Source: Barnesiella sp. (lineage in GTDB: Bacteria > Bacteroidota > Bacteroidia > Bacteroidales > Muribaculaceae). Taken from it: 33,905 nucleotides of DNA. Below are positions 23,946-30,697 of the stretch, in pieces. Made by a program: the position numbers and the translations under genes. The notes beneath the pieces are model-generated. The model had not been told where the DNA came from. It worked only from the letters and a program-made list of their open reading frames with translations, and did not search any database. The DNA lies in the NCBI GenBank assembly GCA_014801075.1, contig JAAVEW010000024.1, positions 5,523 to 39,427 of the forward strand. Reading direction: 5' to 3'. The first letter of the stretch is position 1. The number at the start of each line of letters is the position of its first letter.

Positions 23946-26373
23946 GAACTTAAATTATATAATCACTGCAATGGCCCTTTCGGGGGCCATTGCTTTCAAT
24001 GCCGAGGCTGCCCGCGAAGTCACTACGCTGCACGACGGATGGGAGTTTACCCACGGCCGCCCCGATGCCGCTACGCGTTGGCAGCCGGTGCGCGTGCCCC
24101 ATGACTGGGCCATCTACGGTCCGTTTGACCGCGATAATGACCTGCAGATTGTGGCCGTGGAGCAGAACGGCGAGACTGAGGAAACCGTCAAGACGGGCCG
24201 CACCGGCGGATTGCCATTCATAGGGCAGGGCACCTACCGCACTACCTTTGAAGTGCCTGACACGGCGGGGCGTTGCGTCACGCTGGTGTTTGACGGCGCC
24301 ATGAGCAATGCCCGTGTGGTGGTCAACGGCCGCGAGGTGGCTTACTGGCCATATGGCTACAATTCGTTCTGCGCCGATGTCACTGACGCTGTTGTGCCGG
24401 GCGGCAATGATATGGTGGTGGAGCTCGAGAATTTTGAGCGGGCGTCGCGATGGTATCCCGGCGCCGGTCTCTACCGCAATGTGCATCTGGTCACTACTGA
24501 CAGGGTACATATACCCGTGTGGGGCACATGCCTTACCACCCCCTCGGTTGATGCCGACAGGGCCTCGGTGCATATCGAGATGGACATCGCCGGCGCGGTG
24601 CGTGACGAGAAGATTGATGTCACCACGCTGATTATCGACCCATCGGGTGAAGTGGTGGCCCGGAACAGTGCTCCCTATATTGCCCGCGGGCAGAAGCATG
24701 CGCAGAATTTCCTGGTAAAGAATCCGAAATTGTGGAGTCCGGATGCTCCGCAGCTGTATATCGCGCGCACCACGCTTTCGGTAGACGGTCAGCCGGTCGA
24801 TACTTACGATACCCGCTTCGGCATACGCCGCCTGGAGTATATACCCGAGGAGGGATTTTTCCTCAATGGCACGCCCGTGAAATTCAAGGGTGTCTGCAAT
24901 CATCATGACCTCGGTCCGCTCGGAGCGGCCGTCAACAAGTCGGCACTTCGTCATCAGGTGGAGCTTATGAAGGATATGGGTGCGAATGCCATACGCACCT
25001 CACACAATATGCCGGCGCCGGAACTCGTTGAGGTGTGCGATGAACTCGGTATGATGCTCATGGTTGAACCGTTCGACGACTGGAGCTTCCGCCCTAAATC
25101 GCCCAACGGCTATGGCCGCTTCTTCAATGAGTGGGCCGCGAAGGATGTCACAAATATGGTGAAGCAGTTCCGTAACAATCCTTCGGTGGTGATGTGGTCG
25201 ATAGGCAACGAGGTGCCCAGCCAGTGGGGGCCCGACGGCATGAGCGAACTTGTCATGCTTCGCGACCTCGTGAAGTCACTTGATGCGACACGTCCCGTCA
25301 CCTGCGGCATGGACCAGATTGGCGCTGTGCTCGACAACGGGTTTGCCGCCGCTCTCGATATTCCCGGTTTCAACTACAAACCGCAGTTCTACGCGAAAGC
25401 CTACGACGCGTTGCCTCAGAAGATGATTCTCGGCTCGGAAACGGCCTCTACGGTTTCGTCGCGCGGTGTATATCACTTCCCTGTGTCGTTTGAAGTTGAG
25501 CACAACCAGGTGGAGCACGCTGACCATCAGTCGTCGAGCTATGACAACGAGGCTTGCTACTGGTCAAATACCCCCGACATTGATTTCTACATGGATGAGC
25601 AGCCGTGGGTGCTGGGTCAGTTTGTGTGGACCGGCTTTGACTATCTCGGCGAACCGTCGCCCTACGATACCGATGCGTGGCCCAGCCACAGTTCGGTATT
25701 CGGTATCGTCGACCTCGCGTCGCTCCCCAAGGACCGCTATTACCTCTACCGCTCGCAGTGGAATCAATCCGATGCCACGCTCCATATCCTGCCGCATTGG
25801 AACTGGAAGGGCCGCGAGGGTGAAGTGACCCCTGTATTTGTCTACACCTCCTATCCGAAGGCCGAACTGTTTGTCAACGGTAAGTCGCAGGGTGTGAGGG
25901 AGAAAAATGACTCGACGTTGCAGACGCGGTATCGCCTGATGTGGAACGATGTGACTTACGTGCCGGGCGAACTGAAAGTCGTGGCCTATGATGAGGCGGG
26001 CAGTCCCGTGGCCGAGAAAACGGTGCGTACTGCGGGCAAGCCCCATCATCTGGTGCTTGCGACTGACCGCAGCGACCTTGTTGCCGACGGTGATGACATG
26101 GCGTATATAACAGTGCAGGTGGCGGATAAGGATGGAAATATAGTACCCGACGCTGCCAATCATGTGAAATTCGCAGTCGAAGGGTCAGGCGCATTTGAAG
26201 CCACCGCCAACGGCGACCCCACCTCGCTTCTCCCGTTCCACAATCCCGAAATGGACCTCTTCAGCGGAGCGGCAACCGCCATACTCCGCAGCGCCTCCAC
26301 CCCCGGCGACCTCCACTTCACCGCCACCGCCAAAGGCCTCCGCCCCGCCCATCTCACCCTTCACGTCAACTAA
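23938..26373 (+). CDS. GH2 family beta-galactosidase
   Basis: The 811-residue product has a signal peptide (about 1-25, MALSGAIAFNAEAA) without a lipobox, so it is probably periplasmic. Domains in order are the sugar-binding jelly roll (about 28-185, HDGWEFTHG; VRVPHDWAIYGPF), the Ig-like domain (about 190-295), the TIM barrel (about 300-600) with acid/base E425 (WSIGNEVP) and nucleophile E501 (LGSETAST), a DUF4982-type segment (about 615-690), and a C-terminal Ig-like domain (about 700-811). Subfamilies of this architecture include exo-beta-galactosidases, and the locus content supports release of galactose from beta-1,4-galacto-oligosaccharides. ATGs at 23938 and 23944 are both possible and both lie in the 31-bp repeat. 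It is the last gene of the PUL, before a strong terminator. Confidence 0.92.
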   Translation: MGMNLNYIITAMALSGAIAFNAEAAREVTTLHDGWEFTHGRPDAATRWQPVRVPHDWAIYGPFDRDNDLQIVAVEQNGETEETVKTGRTGGLPFIGQGTYRTTFEVPDTAGRCVTLVFDGAMSNARVVVNGREVAYWPYGYNSFCADVTDAVVPGGNDMVVELENFERASRWYPGAGLYRNVHLVTTDRVHIPVWGTCLTTPSVDADRASVHIEMDIAGAVRDEKIDVTTLIIDPSGEVVARNSAPYIARGQKHAQNFLVKNPKLWSPDAPQLYIARTTLSVDGQPVDTYDTRFGIRRLEYIPEEGFFLNGTPVKFKGVCNHHDLGPLGAAVNKSALRHQVELMKDMGANAIRTSHNMPAPELVEVCDELGMMLMVEPFDDWSFRPKSPNGYGRFFNEWAAKDVTNMVKQFRNNPSVVMWSIGNEVPSQWGPDGMSELVMLRDLVKSLDATRPVTCGMDQIGAVLDNGFAAALDIPGFNYKPQFYAKAYDALPQKMILGSETASTVSSRGVYHFPVSFEVEHNQVEHADHQSSSYDNEACYWSNTPDIDFYMDEQPWVLGQFVWTGFDYLGEPSPYDTDAWPSHSSVFGIVDLASLPKDRYYLYRSQWNQSDATLHILPHWNWKGREGEVTPVFVYTSYPKAELFVNGKSQGVREKNDSTLQTRYRLMWNDVTYVPGELKVVAYDEAGSPVAEKTVRTAGKPHHLVLATDRSDLVADGDDMAYITVQVADKDGNIVPDAANHVKFAVEGSGAFEATANGDPTSLLPFHNPEMDLFSGAATAILRSASTPGDLHFTATAKGLRPAHLTLHVN

Positions 26374-26453
26374 CCCCCAATCCCCAATCTTCCAAAAATA
26401 AATAAAAGACTAACTGCAAAATAAAGTAGTCTGAAAATAATCCGAAACCGGAT

Positions 26454-26495
26454 AAAATAGACGATGTATTCACATACAAATACATCGTCTATTTT
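26454..26495 (+). terminator. Terminator of the galactan PUL
   Basis: A perfect 17-bp inverted repeat (26454-26470 with 26479-26495) with an 8-base loop is followed by a T-rich stretch (GTTTGTTTT). It lies 80 bases after the GH2 stop and closes the PUL. The stem ends in AAAA/TTTT, so it could also work on the other strand. Confidence 0.88.
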
Positions 26496-26530
26496 GTTTG
26501 TTTTCTAAGTATTTATATATCAATAGCTTA

Positions 26531-26613
26531 ACACAAAATCGATGATAAAAGGTGTTAAAAACCACACAAAATCGATGATATATTTGGCAAAAAAACACAC
26601 AAAATCGAGGATA
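26531..26613. repeat. Three 17-bp direct repeats with exact 33-bp period
   Basis: ACACAAAATCGATGATA occurs at 26531-26547 and 26564-26580 and, with one change, at 26597-26613. Starts are exactly 33 bases apart. A TCGATA at 26637-26642 may be a decayed fourth unit, out of phase by one. The spacers are AT-rich and unrelated. The rest of 26374-26756 holds the two terminators and no supported ORF. Confidence 0.8.
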
Positions 26614-26718
26614 AGATTGGGAGAAATAGGTATTTTTCGATAAACATGCAGTTGTAAATCGGCGGCCTTCGGGCGCCTCAATTAGAAATTTGGAGAATGC
26701 TCTTTGGTGTAAAAAAAT

Positions 26719-26752
26719 AAGTTCCTTGTAGCCATTCGGTTACAAGGAACTT
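26719..26752 (-). terminator. Intrinsic terminator of tRNA-Leu
   Basis: A 12-bp perfect stem (26719-26730 with 26741-26752) and 10-base loop are followed on the minus strand by a T-rich tract (complement of AAAAAAATAA at 26711-26720). It lies four bases after the tRNA 3' end. Confidence 0.85.
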
Positions 26753-26756
26753 TGGG

Positions 26757-26838
26757 TGCGCATGAAGGGACTCGAACCCCCACGTCCTGAGACATTAGAT
26801 CCTAAGTCTAACGCGGCTACCAATTACGCCACATGCGC
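26757..26838 (-). tRNA. tRNA-Leu (anticodon TAG)
   Basis: This is an 82-nt class II tRNA on the minus strand. The acceptor GCGCATG pairs with CATGCGC, with discriminator A. The anticodon stem TTAGA/TCTAA encloses loop CTTAGGA, giving anticodon TAG, which reads CUN leucine codons. There is a long variable arm as expected for leucine tRNA, and the T-loop is GTTCGAGTC. No CCA is encoded. Promoter (26851-26881) and terminator (26719-26752) are both visible, so it is a single-gene unit. Confidence 0.96.
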
Positions 26839-26850
26839 AGGTTGTGATTG

Positions 26851-26881
26851 CAAAGGTAGCAATATTTTTATATTTCTCCAA
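26851..26881 (-). promoter_or_regulatory. Bacteroidota sigma-A promoter for tRNA-Leu
   Basis: On the minus strand TTG (complement of 26879-26881), 20 bases and TACCTTTG (complement of 26851-26858) match the consensus. The -7 box is about 12 bases upstream of the tRNA 5' end. Confidence 0.78.
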
Positions 26882-26930
26882 CTTTTGATTTCTTTTTTAA
26901 CAAGAGGGAGGCGTGGGGAGGCGGGACTTT

Positions 26931-28397
26931 TTATTTTTGGGAGAGGGCGGTGTGCATTGAGGCGGCGGCGGCGCGGCCATCGCCCATGGCGAGGATTACG
27001 GTAGCTCCTCCGCGCACTATGTCGCCTCCGGCATAGGTGGTGGGGAGGGTGGTGAGCAGTGTGTCGTCGACTACGAGGGTGCCGCGGCGGGTCACGTCGA
27101 GGCCACTGAAAGCGTCGGGGATGAGTGGGTTGGGGGAGACGCCTACGCTGACTACCACTACGTCGACGTCAACGTCGATGATGTCGCCGGGAATGGGGAC
27201 GGGGGAGCGGCGGCCCGATGCGTCGGGTTCGCCGAGCTGCATGCGCTGCAGTCGCATGGTGCGCACGTGGCCTTTCTCGTCGCCGATGTATTCCACGGGG
27301 TTGTGGAGGGTCAGGAATTCGATGCCTTCCTCTTTGGCGTGCTTTATCTCTTCGAGGCGTGCGGGCATCTCCTCTTCGCTGCGGCGGTAGACGATGATGG
27401 CGCGCTTGGCTCCCATGCGGCGGGCGGTGCGCACGGAGTCCATGGCTGTGTTGCCACCGCCGATGATGGCTACGGTGTCGCCTTTGGGCACGGGTGTCGC
27501 CCAGCCGGGACGGCCTGCTCCCATGAGGTTGATGCGGGTGAGGTATTCGTTGGAGGAGAGCACGTTGATAAGGTTTTCGCCGGGTATGCCCATGAAGCGG
27601 GGGAGACCGGCGCCGGAGGCTATGAAGATGCCGTCGAAGCCGAGCTCGCGCAATGCCTCGTAGGAGAGTGTCTTGCCTATGACGCAGTCCTTGACAAACT
27701 TAACGCCCATCTTGGCGAGGGTGTTGATTTCGACGTCGACAACGGCGTTGGGGAGTCGGAACTCTGGGATGCCGTATTTGAGCACGCCGCCGATTTCGTG
27801 GAGCGCTTCGTAGACGGTGACGTCGTAGCCGAGCTTTATCATGTCGCCGGCAAATGAGAGTCCGGCGGGGCCGGAGCCTACGACGGCCACACGCAGTCCG
27901 TTGGCAGGCTGACACTGCGGAATGGCTTCCTCGCCGGCAAGGCGCTGCGAGTCGGCGGCGAAGCGTTCGAGGTAGCCGATGGCTACGGCGGGTTTCTTCA
28001 TCTTGAGATAGATGCAGCGCGATTCACACTGGCGTTCCTGGGGGCACACGCGGCCACACACTGCGGGGAGCGCCGAGGTCTCCTTAAGCACGAGGGCGGC
28101 GTCGCGGAAATTCTCGCGCTGTATGTTTTTGATAAATCCGGGGATGTTGATACCTACGGGGCAACCTGTGATGCACTGCGGGTCGGGGCAGTCGAGGCAG
28201 CGGGTGGCTTCGACTACGGCCTGCTCGGCCGAGAGTCCCTGATTGACTTCGTCATTGCAGGTGACGCGGTAGGTCGGGTCGAGTTCCGGCATCTTTACGC
28301 GGGGTATTGCGGTGCGCTCCTTGGCCGACATGGCATCGCGCAGTTGCTGACGCCACTCGGCGTCGCGGGGTGATATGGTGGAATTTGAGGAATTCAT
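26931..28397 (-). CDS. nfnB: NfnB: large subunit of NADH-dependent ferredoxin:NADP oxidoreductase (GltD-like)
   Basis: The 488-residue product has an N-terminal helical domain with two sets of four cysteines for [4Fe-4S] clusters: C67/C70/C75/C79 (RCLDCPDPQCITGCPVG) and C114/C118/C124/C128 (CGRVCPQERQCESRC). An FAD-binding Rossmann fold follows (VAVVGSGPAGLSFAGDMI, from about 170), then an NADPH-binding fold (VAIIGGGNTAMDSVRTARR, from about 308), and a C-terminal YAGGDIVRGGATVILAMGDG motif. Automated annotation usually calls such proteins glutamate synthase small subunit. The adjacent NfnA-type gene, and the absence of a large GltB subunit nearby, make the electron-bifurcating NfnAB complex the better call. 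It would couple NADH and reduced ferredoxin to NADP+ in the cytoplasm. It is downstream of nfnA on the same strand with a 73-base repeat-rich gap. Confidence 0.82.
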   Translation of the reverse strand: MNSSNSTISPRDAEWRQQLRDAMSAKERTAIPRVKMPELDPTYRVTCNDEVNQGLSAEQAVVEATRCLDCPDPQCITGCPVGINIPGFIKNIQRENFRDAALVLKETSALPAVCGRVCPQERQCESRCIYLKMKKPAVAIGYLERFAADSQRLAGEEAIPQCQPANGLRVAVVGSGPAGLSFAGDMIKLGYDVTVYEALHEIGGVLKYGIPEFRLPNAVVDVEINTLAKMGVKFVKDCVIGKTLSYEALRELGFDGIFIASGAGLPRFMGIPGENLINVLSSNEYLTRINLMGAGRPGWATPVPKGDTVAIIGGGNTAMDSVRTARRMGAKRAIIVYRRSEEEMPARLEEIKHAKEEGIEFLTLHNPVEYIGDEKGHVRTMRLQRMQLGEPDASGRRSPVPIPGDIIDVDVDVVVVSVGVSPNPLIPDAFSGLDVTRRGTLVVDDTLLTTLPTTYAGGDIVRGGATVILAMGDGRAAAASMHTALSQK

Positions 28398-28470
28398 AAT
28401 TCAAAATTCAAAATTCATGATTGGGACTTGGTTTCCGGTGGACAACTGACAATGTTCACTTTTCAACTTT
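28398..28470. repeat. AT-rich short-repeat spacer between nfnA and nfnB
   Basis: AATTC-containing units (AATTCAAA, start to start 9 bases) occupy about 28399-28427 and abut the nfnB start. ACTTTTCAACTTTTCAA lies at about 28457-28473 next to the nfnA stop. On the minus strand an upstream ATG formed by the repeat runs into a TGA, so it cannot extend nfnB. Confidence 0.6.
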
Positions 28471-29253
28471 TCAATTGTAGGAGCGGAGGCGCATTATCAT
28501 TTCGTCGAAGTCCACTTTGTGGGCGTCGAATTCGGGGCCGTCGACGCATACAAATTTCATCTTGCCGTCGACGGTGACGCGACATGCGCCGCACATGCCC
28601 GTGCCGTCAACCATGATGGTGTTGAGGGAGGCCACGGTGGGGATTTCGTATTTCTTGGTAAGGAGCGACACGAATTTCATCATTATGGCAGGGCCGATGG
28701 TGACTACCATATCCACGTGCTCGCGCTGAATGACGTACTCCACGCCGTCGGTCACGAGACCTTTGCGGCCGTCTGATCCGTCGTCGGTCATGATTATGAG
28801 ATCGTCGGAGTATTCAGCCACCTGGTCGCGCAGGATGATAAGGTCCTTGTTGCGGGCGGCGAGGATTGAAATCACTTTGTTGCCCGCCATCTTGAGAGCC
28901 TTGATGATAGGGAGGAGGGGAGCCACGCCTACGCCTCCGCCGCAACACACTACGGTGCCGAAGTTCTCGATGTGGGTAGGGCGGCCGAGGGGGCCTACCA
29001 CGTCGTGTAGATAGTCGCCGGGGTTGAGGGCGCATATCTTGCGCGTGGAGTCGCCTATGGCCTGTATGACGAGGTCGATGGTGCCCGCTGCGGGGTCGGA
29101 GTCGGCGATGGTGAGGGGTATGCGTTCGCCCTTCTCATCGGCGATGACTATGACGAAGTTGCCGGGACGACGCGAGCGGGCTATGAGCGGCGCTTCGACC
29201 ACCAGCTCGACTACGTTTTCCGAAAAATGCTCTTTGTGGATAATTTTGTTCAT
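28471..29253 (-). CDS. nfnA: NfnA: small FAD/NAD-binding [2Fe-2S] subunit of ferredoxin:NADP oxidoreductase
   Basis: The 260-residue product is a ferredoxin-reductase-like protein with an FAD-binding beta-barrel (about 1-95, motif ERIPLTIAD), an NAD-binding domain with CCGGGVGVAPLLPIIKAL (about 103-120), and a C-terminal [2Fe-2S] region with C221, C224 and C236. In the cluster loop MVDGTGMCGAC an aspartate (D216) sits where PyrK proteins have their first cysteine. An Asp plus three Cys ligand set is what I recall for characterised NfnA, and separates this protein from PyrK, the dihydroorotate dehydrogenase electron-transfer subunit it resembles. NfnA binds NADH and carries the bifurcating partner chain to NfnB. 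It is first of the two-gene unit, with a -7 box at 29317-29324. Confidence 0.82.
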   Translation of the reverse strand: MNKIIHKEHFSENVVELVVEAPLIARSRRPGNFVIVIADEKGERIPLTIADSDPAAGTIDLVIQAIGDSTRKICALNPGDYLHDVVGPLGRPTHIENFGTVVCCGGGVGVAPLLPIIKALKMAGNKVISILAARNKDLIILRDQVAEYSDDLIIMTDDGSDGRKGLVTDGVEYVIQREHVDMVVTIGPAIMMKFVSLLTKKYEIPTVASLNTIMVDGTGMCGACRVTVDGKMKFVCVDGPEFDAHKVDFDEMIMRLRSYN

Positions 29254-29316
29254 ACGGTAAAACTATTGTGCAATGACTCGCGCGTAAAAGGCGGCGGGAG
29301 TGATAACGATTGATGG

Positions 29317-29324
29317 CAAAGTTA
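29317..29324 (-). promoter_or_regulatory. Candidate -7 box for nfnAB
   Basis: On the minus strand TAACTTTG (complement of 29317-29324) fits TAnnTTTG, about 65 bases upstream of nfnA. No TTG lies at a 19-21 base spacing; the nearest leaves 11. Confidence 0.45.
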
Positions 29325-29389
29325 AGAAAATTGCGCAAATAAATTGCATATTTGTAGCAGCGTGAAGCGAAAAAATTGATAAAAAACAT

Positions 29390-29397
29390 TAACTTTG
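29390..29397 (+). promoter_or_regulatory. Candidate -7 box for the C1B peptidase gene
   Basis: TAACTTTG on the plus strand lies about 70 bases upstream of the ATG at 29469. The -33 TTG is not at the standard distance. Together with the opposing box at 29317-29324 it makes a divergent promoter region (29254-29468). Confidence 0.5.
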
Positions 29398-29468
29398 CGT
29401 AGCGAAGAGAGCCCATGCGGCGCTTCGCGTAACTCCACAGACATAAACAACAATAAAAATATACAGCC

Positions 29469-30674
29469 ATGAAAAGATTTCTGAGCGCTTTTATGATTGC
29501 TACGGCATGCCTCTCGGCCTATGCCGCCGATGATGACACCGAAAAGAATGACTCAACCGGCGGATTCGTGTTCACCGATATCAAGTTGGTCAAAACCACT
29601 CCGGTAAAGGACCAGAACAAGAGCGGCACATGCTGGTGTTTCGCCGGTACATCGTTCTACGAGGATGAGATAATGCGCAAAGGGGGCAAGGAACTTGACC
29701 TCTCGGAGATGTTCACCGTGCGCAACTGCTACCTCGACAAGGCTGACCGTTACGTGAGAATGGACGGCGCCACCAACTTCTCGGCCGGCGGCTCGGTGCT
29801 CGACGTGCCCTACGTGTGGAAACGCTACGGCGTAGTGCCCGAAAGCGCCTATGCCGGATTGGAATACGGCGAGGACAAGCACGTACACGGCGAACTTGAC
29901 GCTGTGCTCAAAGCCTACCTCGACGCCGTGCGCAAGAACCCCAACAAACGTATCTCCACCGCCTGGCGCAAGGGATTTGAGGCTATCCTCGATGCTTATC
30001 TCGGCGCTGTGCCCGAAACATTTACCGTCGACGGCGTGGAATACACCCCCGCCACCTACGCCAAGAGTCTCGGTCTCGACACCAACGACTACGTGGCCGT
30101 AACTTCGTTTGCCCATCATCCCTACTACGAGCCTTTCGTGCTCGAAGTAGCCGACAACTGGCTCTGGGGAGAGTATTACAATGTGCCCGTCGAGGAGATG
30201 AAAGCTATCGTTGACTCGGCCATCGACAAGGGTTACTCCGTAGTATGGGCCGCCGACGTCAGCGAGGGAGGTTTCAACTGGGCCAAAGGTTACGCCGTGA
30301 TGCCCAAGCCCACCGATGCCGCTGACCTCGAAGGCACCGAACTGGCCCGCTGGGTGAAACTCTCCGACAAGGAGCGCGCGAGCAAGCAATTTGAAATCGA
30401 CGGTCCGTGCGACGAAATCGTTGTCACTCAGGAGTCGCGTCAGGATATGTTTGACCGCCACGAAACCACCGATGACCACGGTATGGAAATCGTGGGCATA
30501 GCCACCGACCAGAACGGCAACCGCTACTACAAGGTGAAAAACTCGTGGGACACCAACCAGGTGTACGACGGATTCTTCTACGTGTCAGAGCCTTACTTCC
30601 GTGCCAAGACTATCGACATCTACGTCAACAAGGACGCCCTGCCCAAGGACACTAAGAAGAAACTGGGACTCTAA
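29469..30674 (+). CDS. Secreted C1B-type cysteine aminopeptidase (bleomycin hydrolase/PepC-like)
   Basis: The 401-residue product has a signal peptide (about 1-19, ending AYA) and the papain-type catalytic set: Q49 (PVKDQNKSGTCWCFAG), nucleophile C55, H337 (TTDDHGMEIVGIA) and N358 (YKVKNSWD). The order and spacing are those of peptidase family C1B. Classical PepC/bleomycin hydrolase is cytoplasmic and about 440-450 residues; this exported, shorter version is the form usually seen in Bacteroidales, presumably acting on peptides in the periplasm or outside. The common DDHAM at the active-site histidine is DDHGM here. It is followed 23 bases later by a lipoprotein gene and may share its transcript. 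Confidence 0.9.
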   Translation: MKRFLSAFMIATACLSAYAADDDTEKNDSTGGFVFTDIKLVKTTPVKDQNKSGTCWCFAGTSFYEDEIMRKGGKELDLSEMFTVRNCYLDKADRYVRMDGATNFSAGGSVLDVPYVWKRYGVVPESAYAGLEYGEDKHVHGELDAVLKAYLDAVRKNPNKRISTAWRKGFEAILDAYLGAVPETFTVDGVEYTPATYAKSLGLDTNDYVAVTSFAHHPYYEPFVLEVADNWLWGEYYNVPVEEMKAIVDSAIDKGYSVVWAADVSEGGFNWAKGYAVMPKPTDAADLEGTELARWVKLSDKERASKQFEIDGPCDEIVVTQESRQDMFDRHETTDDHGMEIVGIATDQNGNRYYKVKNSWDTNQVYDGFFYVSEPYFRAKTIDIYVNKDALPKDTKKKLGL

Positions 30675-30697
30675 GTTATCAACAGTAATCCGGAGCA

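Noticed and set aside
26531-26613. CRISPR array (regular 33-bp period)
   Set aside because: Only three units, repeats of 17 bases and spacers of 16, and no cas gene in the window. All are too short for known CRISPR arrays.
26756-27004. 82-codon plus-strand ORF over the tRNA-Leu region
   Set aside because: It runs antisense through the tRNA and the 3' end of nfnB and is arginine-rich, which is typical of a shadow ORF.
26931-28397. Glutamate synthase small subunit (GltD) as the name for this gene
   Set aside because: No GltB gene is adjacent, and the partner gene has the Asp plus three Cys cluster loop of NfnA, so NfnB fits better.
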